Shown here: positions 26,653 through 36,024 of the stretch, one piece after another | How positions within the stretch are numbered: the first letter of the stretch is position 1 | Layout of the letters: each line of letters starts with the position of its first letter | Source of the DNA: Ornithinimicrobium cavernae | GTDB lineage: Bacteria > Actinomycetota > Actinomycetes > Actinomycetales > Dermatophilaceae | NCBI RefSeq assembly: GCF_003121625.1 | Contig: NZ_QDDJ01000007.1 | Coordinates: forward strand, 124,001-188,000 | Direction of reading: 5' to 3' | DNA: 64,000 bases | Program-made: the position numbers and the translations under genes | Notes under the pieces: model-generated | Databases searched by the model: none | The model's input: only the letters and a program-made list of their open reading frames with translations | Told to the model about the DNA's origin: nothing

Positions 26653-27543
26653 ATGACACCCGTCGTCCGCACCGGAGCGCCAGGCCGGGCAAACCCCATC
26701 TCGTATGCCGTGTCCGGCCCGGGTGGGTCCGGCACCAGGGACCTGGTGCTGGTCCACGGCTGGTGCTGTGACGGCAGCCTGATGGCGCCCCTGAGGGAGC
26801 GGCTGGAGCAGACCCACCGGGTGGTCACGCTCGACCTGCGTGGGCACGGACGCAGCCAGGACGTCGCCGAGGACGGGTCGATCGGGGTCGGTCGTGGCCG
26901 CTGGGGCGAGGACCTTCCGGTGCCGACGGGCACGGTCGCCACGAGCGTGGCGGAGTTCGCGCAGGACGTCGTCGTGGTCTGTGAGGCGGCGGGGCTGCGG
27001 GACCCCGTGGTGATCGGGCACAGCATGGGTGCCCTCGTCGCTCTCGACACCCTGGTGCGCGCCGACAGCCCGCTCCGTCGCGTCCCACGGCGGCCGGCGC
27101 ACCCCGTGGGGGCGGTGCTCCTCGACCCCGCGCCCCTCGCGCACGAGAGGAGCAAGGCCGACTGGGCCGAGCGGGCCGCGGCGATCCGTCGCGACCACAC
27201 CGGCGACCTGCGCCGCGCGTTCGCCCGCTCCCTCGTGCTGGACACTGACCGCGCCGGCTACGACCGGGTGGTCGAGGTGATGGCCGCCACCCACCCGGAG
27301 GTCGCGGCGGGGGGCGCCCGGGCGATGGCGACGTTCGACGGTGCGGGGGCCCTGGGCAACCTCGCCTCGCCGATGCTGGTCATCCAGGCCGCCCACGCCG
27401 AGCGGGGCCTGGAGCAGCTGGTGCCGGACCGCCGCCTGCTCACGCTCGGACGCACCGTGGGGTCCGGCCACTTCCAGCAGCTGGAGGTGCCCGACCAGCT
27501 CGTGCCGATGATCGGGCGCTGGCTCGAGGTGGCCCTCGGCTAG
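26653..27543 (+). CDS. Alpha/beta hydrolase
   Basis: A 296-residue hydrolase; the ATG at 26653 has GGAG at 26642-26645. LVLVHGWCCDGS is the oxyanion-hole strand, VVIGHSMGALVALD the nucleophile elbow (Ser), and GSGHFQQLE near the C-terminus supplies the catalytic His. RVVTLDLRGHGRS is also typical. The fold covers esterases, peroxidases and lyases, and the substrate cannot be inferred. It is divergent from ugd and lies 210 bp before the ribosomal protein operon. The frame extends upstream to 26569, but I consider that part untranslated. Confidence 0.82.
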   Translation: MTPVVRTGAPGRANPISYAVSGPGGSGTRDLVLVHGWCCDGSLMAPLRERLEQTHRVVTLDLRGHGRSQDVAEDGSIGVGRGRWGEDLPVPTGTVATSVAEFAQDVVVVCEAAGLRDPVVIGHSMGALVALDTLVRADSPLRRVPRRPAHPVGAVLLDPAPLAHERSKADWAERAAAIRRDHTGDLRRAFARSLVLDTDRAGYDRVVEVMAATHPEVAAGGARAMATFDGAGALGNLASPMLVIQAAHAERGLEQLVPDRRLLTLGRTVGSGHFQQLEVPDQLVPMIGRWLEVALG

Positions 27544-27705
27544 CCACGGCTCGGATTAGGCTGCGGCCCCGCGGACTCGGTATCGTGGACGGGTTCACCG
27601 ATGACGGCTGCCTCCGGCCTGCCTGTGGATCGACCCCTGCGGGTGTCGGTCGACTCTGGCAGGGTGGGAGACAGCACGAAGCGGTGGGACGAATGCAACC
27701 CTCCT

Positions 27706-27724
27706 GTCACGGAGAGACCGTGAC
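27706..27724 (+). promoter_or_regulatory. Leader hairpin upstream of rpsF
   Basis: GTCACGG and CCGTGAC pair perfectly around an AGAGA loop, about 11 bases before the AAGGAGGTG ribosome-binding site of rpsF. Leaders of rpsF operons are known to bind the S6:S18 complex in many bacteria. This hairpin is a candidate for such control, but I have not matched it to the published motif. Confidence 0.35.
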
Positions 27725-27753
27725 CGCTGAGACCGAAGGAGGTGGGTTCACGC

Positions 27754-28041
27754 ATGCGTCAGTACGAACTCATGATCATCCTCGATCCGGAGTCCGACGA
27801 GCGGAACCTCCAGCCGACGCTGGAGAAGCTGCTTGCCGTTGTCACCAAGGAAGGTGGCACGGTCGACAACCTCGACATCTGGGGTCGTCGTCGCCTGGCC
27901 TACGAGATCAAGAAGCAGTCTGAGGGCATCTACGCCGTGGTCAACCTGACCGCGACGTCTGCCACCGCACAGGAGCTCGACCGTCAGCTTGGCCTGAACG
28001 AGACCGTTCTGCGCACCAAGATGATGCGCGTCGGGGCCTGA
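27754..28041 (+). CDS. rpsF: 30S ribosomal protein S6
   Basis: A 95-residue protein starting at ATG 27754 with a strong AAGGAGGTG at 27736-27744. [20 protein letters not shown] and [20 protein letters not shown] are diagnostic of S6, which binds S18 and 16S rRNA in the small-subunit platform. It is the first gene of the conserved rpsF-ssb-rpsR-rplI cluster. The length is normal for actinobacteria. Confidence 0.97.
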   Translation: MRQYELMIILDPESDERNLQPTLEKLLAVVTKEGGTVDNLDIWGRRRLAYEIKKQSEGIYAVVNLTATSATAQELDRQLGLNETVLRTKMMRVGA

Positions 28042-28069
28042 CCGACTCCCCACAGCAAAGGACTCAGAC

Positions 28070-28648
28070 ATGGCTGGCGAAACCCCGATCACCCTGGTGG
28101 GCAACCTCACTGCGGACCCCGAGCTGCGCTTCACCCCCTCCGGTGCGGCCGTCGCGAACTTCACCGTGGCCTCCACGCCGCGGCAGTTCGACCGGCAGAC
28201 CAACGAGTGGAAGGACGGCGAGACGCTGTTCATGCGCTGCTCGATCTGGCGTGAGGCCGCCGAGAACGTCGCGGAGTCGCTGACCCGCGGTGCCCGCGTC
28301 GTCGTGACCGGTCGTCTCGTCTCCCGCTCCTGGGACACCCCCGAGGGCGAGAAGCGGACCGTCATGGAGATGCAGGCCGACGAGGTCGGGCCGTCGCTGC
28401 GCTACGCGACGGCGAAGGTCACCAAGGCCCAGCGTGGCGGCGGTGGCGGCGGCTTCGGTGGCGGTCAGGGTGGTGCCCCGCAGGGCGGCCAGCAGTTCGG
28501 CGCACCTCAGGGTGGCCAGCAGCCGGCTCCGCAGCAGGGTGGCCAGGCCAGCCAGTCCGAGACCGACCCGTGGGCCACCGGCGGCAGCGCCGGTGGTCAG
28601 CAGGGTGGCGGTTGGAACAGCCCGTCCTACGACGAGCCCCCGTTCTGA
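28070..28648 (+). CDS. ssb: Single-stranded DNA-binding protein
   Basis: A 192-residue SSB. The OB fold covers residues 1-115 ([53 protein letters not shown]). A Gly/Gln-rich disordered linker follows, and the C-terminus ends DEPPF, the acidic tip that docks replication and repair partners. It lies between rpsF and rpsR, as is usual in actinobacteria. It coats ssDNA during replication and should cooperate with the DnaB helicase encoded 8 kb downstream. Confidence 0.97.
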   Translation: MAGETPITLVGNLTADPELRFTPSGAAVANFTVASTPRQFDRQTNEWKDGETLFMRCSIWREAAENVAESLTRGARVVVTGRLVSRSWDTPEGEKRTVMEMQADEVGPSLRYATAKVTKAQRGGGGGGFGGGQGGAPQGGQQFGAPQGGQQPAPQQGGQASQSETDPWATGGSAGGQQGGGWNSPSYDEPPF

Positions 28649-28754
28649 TCGCACCCTGACCTCATGACCGGGCCCGGGGTGATCCTCGGCGCCCGGAAGA
28701 AACACCCCATCCCGAGGTGATCCCTCGGGCTCTCACAGAATGGAGAGCACCACG

Positions 28755-28991
28755 ATGGCCAAGCCCGTTGTGCGCAAGCCCAAGAAGAAGGCGAACCCTC
28801 TCAAGGCCGCCAAGATCGAGTCCATCGACTACAAGGACACCGCGCTCCTGCGCAAGTTCATCTCCGACCGCGGCAAGATCCGTGCGCGTCGGGTGACCGG
28901 TGTCTCCGTGCAGGAGCAGCGTCGCATCGCCACCGCGGTCAAGAATGCCCGCGAGATGGCGCTGCTGCCCTACTCCAGCTCGGCGCGCTGA
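28755..28991 (+). CDS. rpsR: 30S ribosomal protein S18
   Basis: A 78-residue protein; I choose ATG 28755 ([20 protein letters not shown]), with GGAG at 28742-28745. An in-frame ATG at 28740 would add five residues and has no ribosome-binding site. The [19 protein letters not shown] block and the Arg-rich centre are typical of S18. The protein forms the S6:S18 heterodimer with the product of the first gene in this cluster. Confidence 0.95.
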   Translation: MAKPVVRKPKKKANPLKAAKIESIDYKDTALLRKFISDRGKIRARRVTGVSVQEQRRIATAVKNAREMALLPYSSSAR

Positions 28992-29015
28992 GCACCTTTC
29001 GACAAGGAGAAGTTG

Positions 29016-29462
29016 ATGAAGCTCATTCTCACCCAGCCGGTGTCCGGCCTCGGTGTGGCCGGTGACGTCGTTGACGTGAAGGACGGCTACGCCCGCAACT
29101 ACCTGCTGCCCCGCAAGCTGGGCACCGCCTGGACCAAGGGCGGCCAGAAGCAGGTCGACGCGATCCTGGCCGGCCGCGAGGCCCGTTCCCACAAGACCGA
29201 GGAGGAGGCCAAGGCCGCCAAGGCGACCCTGCAGTCCACCCCGGTGACCGTGTCCGCCCGCGCGGGCCAGGGCGGCCGCCTGTTCGGCGCCGTCACGGCC
29301 TCCGACATCGCCGAGGCGATCGTCGCCGCCGGCGGTCCGCAGGTCGACAAGCGCCGGATCGAGGTCCCGACCCCGATCCGCACCGTCGGCGAGCACTCGG
29401 CCCACGTCCGCCTGCACGACGATGTCGCAGCCGACATCACCGTCGTGGTCCAGGAGGCCTGA
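29016..29462 (+). CDS. rplI: 50S ribosomal protein L9
   Basis: A 148-residue protein. The ATG at 29016 follows AAGGAGAAG; the TTG at 29013 is an unlikely alternative. [20 protein letters not shown] and [18 protein letters not shown] are the conserved N-terminal rRNA-binding domain, followed by a connecting helix and a C-terminal domain of normal length. It is the last gene of the ribosomal cluster and is followed by a strong hairpin terminator. Confidence 0.97.
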   Translation: MKLILTQPVSGLGVAGDVVDVKDGYARNYLLPRKLGTAWTKGGQKQVDAILAGREARSHKTEEEAKAAKATLQSTPVTVSARAGQGGRLFGAVTASDIAEAIVAAGGPQVDKRRIEVPTPIRTVGEHSAHVRLHDDVAADITVVVQEA

Positions 29463-29477
29463 GCCACCGCAGCACGG

Positions 29478-29513
29478 GAGGGGCCGGTGGGGAGCGATCC
29501 CCACCGGCCCCTC
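29478..29513 (+). terminator. Strong hairpin after rplI
   Basis: A perfect 16-bp stem (29478-29493 with 29498-29513) closes a four-base loop GCGA, 15 bases after the rplI stop. There is no long T tract, as is common in high-GC actinobacteria. It separates the ribosomal operon from the antiporter operon. Confidence 0.85.
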
Positions 29514-29653
29514 TGCTGTCCCGGCGACAATCGCCGGCCCCTGAACAGGTAAAGTGAGCCTGACTCCAACCCCCTTCCGCCGCCGCGGATCGTGGGTCGA
29601 GGGCACCCACTGACCCGGGCCTCGGCTGCACCGCCCGACCATCGAGGAGGCCC

Positions 29654-32521
29654 ATGCTCGCGCTTGTCGTCGCGCACGCGGTCGCCGCCCTCCTCGCGCC
29701 CGTGCTGGTCCGCTTCCTCGGCACCCGCGCCTTCGTGCCCCTGGCAGTGGTCCCCGCGGTGACAGCCGGCTACGCCGCCTGGCAGTTCCCCCGCGTCGAC
29801 ACGGACGCACCGCCCCTGGAGCAGTTCGGCTGGGTCGAGTCGCTCAACCTGACGCTCACGTTCCGGATGGACACCCTTGCGTGGCTGATGACGCTCATCG
29901 TCTCCGGGGTCGGCGCCCTCGTGCTGCTCTACTGCGCGCACTACTTCGACGACCGCGAGCGCAGCAAGGGCCTGGGGCTGTTCGCCGGCTCCCTGACGGC
30001 GTTCGCCGGGGCCATGCTCGGCCTGGTCACCACCGACGACATGCTCCTGCTCTACGTGTTCTGGGAGCTCACCACGATCCTGTCCTACCTGCTCATCGGC
30101 TACGTGATGACGAGCCGGGCCAGCGTCGCGGCGGCCAAGCAGGCGCTGCTCGTCACCACCTTCGGCGGCCTGGCGATGCTGGTCGGGCTGATCATGATCG
30201 GCCAGACCCAGGGGACCTACCGGATCAGCGAGATCCTGGCCGACCCGGGGTCCGGCACCTACCTCACCTGGGGCGTCGTGCTGCTCCTGGTGGGCGCCGT
30301 CACCAAGTCCGCCCTGATCCCGTTCCACTTCTGGCTGCCGGGCGCCATGGCCGCCCCCACGCCGGTCAGCGCCTACCTGCACGCCGCGGCCATGGTCAAG
30401 GCCGGTGTCTACCTCGTCGCCCGGTTCGCGCCGGCCTACGCCGACCTGCCGGCCTGGCGCTACACCGTGGTCGTCCTGGGCGCCGGGACCCTGCTGCTCG
30501 GGGGCTACCGGTCGCTGCGCCAGTACGACCTCAAGCTGCTCCTCGCCTACGGCACCATCAGCCAGCTGGGTTTCATCACCCTGCTGGTCGGGTACGGCAC
30601 GCACGGCGCCACGCTCGCGGGTCTCGGGATGCTGCTGGCCCACTCGCTCTTCAAGTCCTGCCTGTTCCTGACCGTCGGCACGGTCGAGCACGCGACGGGC
30701 ACCCGGGACATCCGTCGCCTCTCGGGCGTCGGTGCGCGTATGCCGTGGCTCACCGCAGCGGCGGCCGTCGCCTCGCTCTCCATGGCGGGTCTGCCGCCGG
30801 TCCTGGGTTTCGTGGGCAAGGAGGCGGCCCTCCACGCGCTGCTGCACCCGGCCGGGGGCTGGTGGTCCTTCGACGGCGTCATGCTCCTGGCCGTCGCCTC
30901 CGGGTCGGTGATCACCTTCGGCTACACGGCGCGGTTCATGTGGGGTGCCTTCGCCCGCAAGGACCCGGTGCTGGCCGGCGACGCCGGCCAGGTCACCACG
31001 GTGGCCCACCACCCGGAGTACCTCCTGGTGACCGTCCCGGTCGTGCTCGCGCTCGCCGGCCTGGCCCTCGGCCCACTGTCACCCGTCCTCGAGGACCTGC
31101 TCGCGCGGCATACCTCCGTCTTTCCCGCGGGTGAGGATCCCGCTCACCTGGCGCTGTGGAGCGGGCTGACCCCGGCGCTGGGCCTGTCCGTGGTGATCTG
31201 GGTGCTGGGCGGTCTGCTCTTCCTCGGCAGTGCCCCGGTCGCCGCGGTCCAGCGCCGCCTGCAGCTGCCGTACGACGCCGGTCGCAGCTACCAGCACCTG
31301 GTGCGGGGTGTCGACCGCCTGGCGCTGGAGGTCACGGGTGGCTTCCAGCGGGGCTCGCTGCCGACGCTGCTGGCGATCATCCTGCTGGTCCTGGTGGCCC
31401 TGCCCACCGTCGTGCTGGTGCGTGGCGTCACCTGGCCGTCGGGCGTGCGCTGGTTCGACACACCCGCCCAGGTCGGGGTGGCACTGGTGATCGTCGTGGC
31501 CGCGATTGCGACGACGCGCGCCCGGCGCCGCCTGCGGGCGGTCTTCCTGGCCAGCGTCACCGGCTACGGCACCGCGCTGCTGTTCCTCCTCCACGGGGCC
31601 CCGGACCTGGCCCTGACCCAGGTGCTGGTCGAGACCGTCACGCTGGTCGTCTTCGTGCTGGTCCTGCGCCGGCTCTCCGGGCGCTTCCCCGACGACCCCA
31701 GCGTGCTGACCCGCCGCCTGCGCGGTCTGCTCGGTCTGGCGACTGGGCTCGTGGTTGCCGCCGTGGCGCTCACTGCCGCGGCCGTCCGCACCCACGAGCC
31801 GTCCGCCAAGGGCCTGATCGAGACCGCCAAGGAGTACGGCGGCGGCAACAACATCGTCAACGTCATCCTGGTCGACGTGCGCGCCTGGGACACGATGGGC
31901 GAGCTCTCGGTGGTCCTGGCCGCCGCCACCGGCGTGACCAGCCTGATCTTCCTCAAGCAGGACGCCGTCATCCGGGCGCGCCGGGCCCTGCGGCACACCT
32001 GGCGCAACCGGACGACGGTCGAGGAGGAGGGCACCACGCGGTGGATCGCCGCGGCCCCGCAGCTGGACCCGAGCCGCCGGTCCACCATCTTCGAGGTGGT
32101 CACCCGGATCGTGTTCCACACGATCATGCTGTGGTCGGTCTACCTGTTGTTCAGCGGGCACAACGCGCCCGGCGGCGGGTTCGCCGCCGGCCTGGTCGCC
32201 GGGCTGGCCCTGGCGCTGCGCTACCTCGCGGGACGCGGCTACGAGCTGCGCGTGGCCCTGCCCGTGATGCCCGGTCTGCTGCTCGGTGGCGGACTGTTCA
32301 TCGCCGGGGCCTCGGCGATCCTGCCGATGTTCCTCGGCTCACCGCCCCTGCGGACCTGGGTGGTGGACGTCCCGCTGCCGCTGATCGGCGACGTCCACCT
32401 GGTCACCTCCCTGCTCTTCGACATCGGCGTCTACCTCGTCGTCATCGGCCTGATGCTCGACATCCTGCGCAGCCTGGGCTCCGCCCTGGACGACCAGATC
32501 ACCGAGGAGGAGGCCGGGTGA
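29654..32521 (+). CDS. mrpA: Mrp Na+/H+ antiporter subunit A (A/B fusion)
   Basis: A 955-residue membrane protein starting at ATG 29654 after GAGGAGG. Residues about 60-500 are NuoL-like, with FLGTRAF near the start, KSALIPFHFWLPGAMAAPTP (functional Lys region) and SAYLHAAAMVKAGVYL. The region after 590 contains the MbhD/E-like segment (SVTGYGTALLFLLHGAPDLA). Residues about 815-950 are an MnhB domain (LLFSGHNAPGGGFAAGLVAG). So subunits A and B are fused, as in other actinobacteria. It is the large subunit of a multi-gene antiporter for Na+ and pH homeostasis. It starts a six-gene operon with overlapping stops and starts. Confidence 0.93.
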   Translation: MLALVVAHAVAALLAPVLVRFLGTRAFVPLAVVPAVTAGYAAWQFPRVDTDAPPLEQFGWVESLNLTLTFRMDTLAWLMTLIVSGVGALVLLYCAHYFDDRERSKGLGLFAGSLTAFAGAMLGLVTTDDMLLLYVFWELTTILSYLLIGYVMTSRASVAAAKQALLVTTFGGLAMLVGLIMIGQTQGTYRISEILADPGSGTYLTWGVVLLLVGAVTKSALIPFHFWLPGAMAAPTPVSAYLHAAAMVKAGVYLVARFAPAYADLPAWRYTVVVLGAGTLLLGGYRSLRQYDLKLLLAYGTISQLGFITLLVGYGTHGATLAGLGMLLAHSLFKSCLFLTVGTVEHATGTRDIRRLSGVGARMPWLTAAAAVASLSMAGLPPVLGFVGKEAALHALLHPAGGWWSFDGVMLLAVASGSVITFGYTARFMWGAFARKDPVLAGDAGQVTTVAHHPEYLLVTVPVVLALAGLALGPLSPVLEDLLARHTSVFPAGEDPAHLALWSGLTPALGLSVVIWVLGGLLFLGSAPVAAVQRRLQLPYDAGRSYQHLVRGVDRLALEVTGGFQRGSLPTLLAIILLVLVALPTVVLVRGVTWPSGVRWFDTPAQVGVALVIVVAAIATTRARRRLRAVFLASVTGYGTALLFLLHGAPDLALTQVLVETVTLVVFVLVLRRLSGRFPDDPSVLTRRLRGLLGLATGLVVAAVALTAAAVRTHEPSAKGLIETAKEYGGGNNIVNVILVDVRAWDTMGELSVVLAAATGVTSLIFLKQDAVIRARRALRHTWRNRTTVEEEGTTRWIAAAPQLDPSRRSTIFEVVTRIVFHTIMLWSVYLLFSGHNAPGGGFAAGLVAGLALALRYLAGRGYELRVALPVMPGLLLGGGLFIAGASAILPMFLGSPPLRTWVVDVPLPLIGDVHLVTSLLFDIGVYLVVIGLMLDILRSLGSALDDQITEEEAG

Positions 32522-32949
32522 GCCCCAACATCGCCCTCGTCCTGGTCGCCGCCACGCTGATCGGCACCGGGGTCTATCTGTTGCTGGCGCGGTCCATCGT
32601 GCGTGCCCTGGTGGGTTTCCTCCTGATGGGCAACGGCATCAACATCCTGTTCATGGTCTCGTCGGGACCGGCCGGCGAGGTGCCGATCCTGGGCCACGGT
32701 GACGGCGACCGGATGGCCGACCCGATCCCGCAGGCCCTGGTGCTCACCGCCATCGTGATCACCCTGGCGATGGTGGCGTTCGTGCTGTCCCTGGCGCACC
32801 GGGCGTGGCAGCTCGGCCGGGACGACCTGCTGGAGGACGACGAGGAGTCGGTGCGCATCCACCGGCGCGCCGAGGAGAACGACCTGTCGGACGAGTCCAG
32901 GGACGATGCCGACGTCATCGCCGCCGAGTTCGCGGAGGAAGACGAGTGA
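32518..32949 (+). CDS. mrpC: Mrp antiporter subunit C
   Basis: A 143-residue NuoK-like protein starting at GTG 32518, overlapping the mrpA stop (GTGA). Three spans are visible, with VGFLLMGNGINILFM as the NuoK-type signature and DPIPQALVLTAIVITLAM in the third. A hydrophilic acidic tail of about 45 residues (EEDE end) follows and is longer than in Bacillus homologues. It is part of the membrane core of the complex. Confidence 0.92.
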   Translation: MSPNIALVLVAATLIGTGVYLLLARSIVRALVGFLLMGNGINILFMVSSGPAGEVPILGHGDGDRMADPIPQALVLTAIVITLAMVAFVLSLAHRAWQLGRDDLLEDDEESVRIHRRAEENDLSDESRDDADVIAAEFAEEDE

Positions 32950-32965
32950 TGGGGAGGGCGAGCTG

Positions 32966-34519
32966 ATGAACGACTTCTCCTGGATGGTGCCGCTGCCGGT
33001 CGTCCTGCCGCTCGTCGGGGCCGGCATCAACCTGGCGGCCGTCGGCCGCACCCGGGTGCAGCGGCTGGTGAGCATGTCGATCCTCACCGCCGTGCTCGCG
33101 ATCAGTGTGGCCCTGCTCTTCGCCGCGGACCAGCTGGGGCCGCAGGTCGTGCAGGTGGGCGGGTGGGCCCCGGCGGAGGGCGTGGTGCTGATCGTCGACC
33201 GGCTGTCCGCCCTGATGGTCATCGTCTCGACCGTCGTCACGATGGGGGTGCTGCGCTACTCCATCGGCCAGGGCCGCTCCTCGTTCGACAACGAGAGTGA
33301 CGGGCACGCGCCGCTGCCGGTGTTCCACCCCACGATGCTGGTGCTCTCGGCCGGGGTGTCCACGACCTTCATCTCCGGCGACCTGTTCCACATGTACGTC
33401 GGGTTCGAGATGCTCCTGGCCGCGAGCTTCGTGCTGCTCACCCTGGGGGGCACCGAGGCCCGGGTGCGTGCCGGCGTCACCTACGTCTTCGTCAGCCTGC
33501 TGTCCTCGATGATGTTCCTCATCGCGATCGCGATGATCTACGCGGCGACCGGCACGGTGAACCTCGCGATCCTGGCGACCCGGCTGGACATGATCCCGGA
33601 CGACACCTCGGTCGTGCTGCACGTGCTGCTGATCCTCGGGTTCTGCGTGAAGGCGGCGGTCTTCCCGATGTCCGGCTGGCTGCCCGACTCCTACCCCACG
33701 GCACCCGCGCCGGTCACCGCGGTGTTCGCGGGGCTGCTCACCAAGGTCGGTGTCTACGCGCTGATCCGCACCCAGACCCTGCTCTTCCCCGACGGCACGC
33801 TCAACGCGGTCCTCATGTGGGCCGCCCTGCTGACGATGATCGTCGGCATCCTCGGCGCGGTCACCCAGGACGACATCAAACGGATGCTGTCCTTCACCCT
33901 GGTCAGCCACATCGGCTACCTGCTGTTCGGCATCGCGCTCGGGAGCGCGGCCGGGGTGTCCGCGGCGATCTTCTACGTGCTGCACCACATCACCATCCAG
34001 ACCACGCTGTTCCTGGTGACCGGGCTGGTCGAGCGGGTCGGCGGGACCACCGCCTCCTCGCACCTGGGTGGGCTGGCCAAGGTCAGCCCGCTGCTCGGCA
34101 TACTCTTCTTCGTCCCCGCGATGAACCTGGCGGGCATCCCGCCGTTCTCCGGGTTCCTGGGCAAGGTCGGCCTCCTGCAGGCCGGGGTCGAGGACGGCAC
34201 CTGGCTGGCCCTGGTGCTGGTCATCGGCTCGGTCGTCACCAGCCTGCTCACCCTGTATGCCGTGGCGCGGGTCTGGGGGCGGGCGTTCTGGGGGTCTGCT
34301 CCCCAGGCGGAGGACGGCATGACCTACACCCCGGCGCGGACCGGCAACGGCCGCGCGATGGGTGCCGGCGTGGTCCTGCCGACCGTGTCGCTGGTGGCCT
34401 TCGGGCTGGGCCTGACCCTCGTGGCGGGGCCGCTGTTCGACATCACCGACCGGGCCGCGCTGGACCTGCTGCTGCGCGAGCCCTACCTGCTGGCCGTGCT
34501 CGGGGAGGGACCGCGATGA
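32966..34519 (+). CDS. mrpD: Mrp antiporter subunit D
   Basis: A 517-residue NuoN-like protein starting at ATG 32966 with GGGGAGG upstream; the frame upstream to 32906 belongs to mrpC. About fourteen spans are visible. AAVFPMSGWLPDSYPTAPAP and VTAVFAGLLTKVGVYALIRT are the conserved antiporter blocks with the functional Lys and Glu/Lys residues. It pairs with MrpA as the second ion-translocating unit. It overlaps mrpE by ATGA. Confidence 0.93.
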   Translation: MNDFSWMVPLPVVLPLVGAGINLAAVGRTRVQRLVSMSILTAVLAISVALLFAADQLGPQVVQVGGWAPAEGVVLIVDRLSALMVIVSTVVTMGVLRYSIGQGRSSFDNESDGHAPLPVFHPTMLVLSAGVSTTFISGDLFHMYVGFEMLLAASFVLLTLGGTEARVRAGVTYVFVSLLSSMMFLIAIAMIYAATGTVNLAILATRLDMIPDDTSVVLHVLLILGFCVKAAVFPMSGWLPDSYPTAPAPVTAVFAGLLTKVGVYALIRTQTLLFPDGTLNAVLMWAALLTMIVGILGAVTQDDIKRMLSFTLVSHIGYLLFGIALGSAAGVSAAIFYVLHHITIQTTLFLVTGLVERVGGTTASSHLGGLAKVSPLLGILFFVPAMNLAGIPPFSGFLGKVGLLQAGVEDGTWLALVLVIGSVVTSLLTLYAVARVWGRAFWGSAPQAEDGMTYTPARTGNGRAMGAGVVLPTVSLVAFGLGLTLVAGPLFDITDRAALDLLLREPYLLAVLGEGPR

Positions 34520-35061
34520 GGCAGCTGCGTGGCATCCACTGGCTCCCCCTGCTGATGCTGACCGTCGTGTGGGTGATGCTCATGGGTGAGGTGTCGGTCG
34601 GCAACGTCCTGGCGGGCGTGCTGGTCGCCTTCCTCGTCCAGCTGGTCTTCCCCCTGCCCTCGGTGACGCTCGGCGTGCACTTCCGGCCGGTCGCGTTCGT
34701 CGTGCTGGCGGTGCGCTTCCTCTGGGACATGACGACCGCGTCGGTGCAGGTGGCCTGGCTCGCGGTGCGCCCCGGGCCGACCGTCAGCGGTGTGGTGGTG
34801 GACCTGCGCCTGCGCTCGGACAACGACCTCTTCCAGACGATCACCGCCGAGATGGTGGCGCTGGTGCCCGGCACCGTCGTGATCGACCTGGACGGTGAGC
34901 GGCGGCTGCTCACGCTGCACGTCATCGACGTGACCACCCGGCAGCAGGCCGAGGTCGTCCGGCACCGTGTGCTGGCGCAGGAGGCCCGGGTGCTCCGTGC
35001 GTTCGACCCGGACCCGGACGCCGTGCTGAACCCGAGGCGACGCCGGGAGGTGACCGGCTGA
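34516..35061 (+). CDS. mrpE: Mrp antiporter subunit E
   Basis: A 181-residue protein starting at ATG 34516. Two or three N-terminal spans (WLPLLMLTVVWVMLMGEVSV) are followed by RFLWDMTTASVQVAWLAV and a cytoplasmic part with LVPGTVVIDL, the typical MnhE profile. It is small but essential for activity of the Mrp complex in studied species. It is coupled to mrpD (ATGA) and mrpF (TGATG). Confidence 0.9.
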   Translation: MRQLRGIHWLPLLMLTVVWVMLMGEVSVGNVLAGVLVAFLVQLVFPLPSVTLGVHFRPVAFVVLAVRFLWDMTTASVQVAWLAVRPGPTVSGVVVDLRLRSDNDLFQTITAEMVALVPGTVVIDLDGERRLLTLHVIDVTTRQQAEVVRHRVLAQEARVLRAFDPDPDAVLNPRRRREVTG

Positions 35062-35390
35062 TGGGGTTCTCCGAGATCATGACCTGGGCGATCGGCATAC
35101 TGCTCGTCTCGGCGTCGCTGCTGTCGGTGGTGCGCATCATCACCGGCCCCAGCGTCCTGGACCGGGTCGTCGCCACCGACGTCCTCGTGTCGATCGTGGT
35201 GTGCAGCCTGGGCGCGCAGACCGCGCTGGTCGAGGGCTCCAGCACCATGCCGCTGCTGATCACCCTCTCGCTCGTCGGTTTCATGGGGTCGGTGGCGGTG
35301 GCCCGCTTCGTGGCGCGCGACCGTGACTACCCGGTGGACTTCGACGAGCCGGACACGGTGGAGGAGCCGGGCAGGGGTGAGCAGGCATGA
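35061..35390 (+). CDS. mrpF: Mrp antiporter subunit F
   Basis: A 109-residue protein with three spans, starting at ATG 35061, which shares one base with the mrpE stop. VRIITGPSVLDRVVATDVL is the MnhF signature. A short acidic tail follows the last span. It belongs to the small-subunit set of the antiporter and overlaps mrpG. Confidence 0.92.
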   Translation: MGFSEIMTWAIGILLVSASLLSVVRIITGPSVLDRVVATDVLVSIVVCSLGAQTALVEGSSTMPLLITLSLVGFMGSVAVARFVARDRDYPVDFDEPDTVEEPGRGEQA

Positions 35391-35809
35391 CGTGGACGCT
35401 CGACTCGGTGACCGACGTGATCGGCATGGTGCTCATCCTGTGCGGTGCCATCCTGTGCCTGACCGCCGCGATCGGCCTGCTGCGCTTCCGGGACCTGCTG
35501 ACCCGCATGCACGCGGCGACCAAGCCCCAGGTGCTCGGCGTCCTGCTCGTGCTGTGCGGCGTCGCGCTGAGCAAGGAGGGCGGCCTGCACATCGGCACGC
35601 TGATCCTGGTCGGGGTGTTCCAGATGCTGACGATTCCCGTCGGGGCGCACATGGTGGGTCGCGCGGGCTTCCGCACCGGCCAGGTGGCCCCCTCCGACAT
35701 CCACCTCGGACCGTCGAAGGACCACGCGGACGCGAGCCGGGGCGACCAAGCCGTCGACGGCCAGACGCCCGCTCGGGAGGACGCCGCTCCGGAGGACGGC
35801 ACTTCCTGA
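35387..35809 (+). CDS. mrpG: Mrp antiporter subunit G
   Basis: A 140-residue protein with three spans starting at ATG 35387 (ATGA overlap). RFRDLLTRMHAATKPQVLGV is diagnostic of MnhG/PhaG. A disordered acidic tail of about 45 residues follows, longer than usual. It is the last gene of the operon; a 38-bp palindromic element lies 44 bases downstream and could act as a transcription terminator. Confidence 0.92.
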   Translation: MTWTLDSVTDVIGMVLILCGAILCLTAAIGLLRFRDLLTRMHAATKPQVLGVLLVLCGVALSKEGGLHIGTLILVGVFQMLTIPVGAHMVGRAGFRTGQVAPSDIHLGPSKDHADASRGDQAVDGQTPAREDAAPEDGTS

Positions 35810-35852
35810 GCAGTGCGTTCCGCGGACAACAGTGGCCCGCGGGCGGCTGTGG

Positions 35853-35890
35853 CTCTGCAGAAGGTGTCGCATGGCGTCACAGGTGCAGAG
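35853..35890. repeat. Solitary copy of the 38-bp palindromic element
   Basis: The element has the same length, ends (CTCTGCA and TGCAGAG) and core (TGTCGCATGGCGTCAC) as the units of the tandem array at 24882-25105. It differs at four bases after the left arm and three before the right arm. It lies between mrpG and the dnaB promoter region, again just after a gene end. Confidence 0.8.
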
Positions 35891-36024
35891 CGTTGCTCCC
35901 AGGGCGGGTACTGGCGAGCCGCGCCACCCACAGTCACCGGGCCCGCTGCCGGTGACGCCCGAGACCAGTGACAGCCACACCATGGGCAGGTCCGCCAGAA
36001 GGGCCGACGCGGTGACTATTTCTG

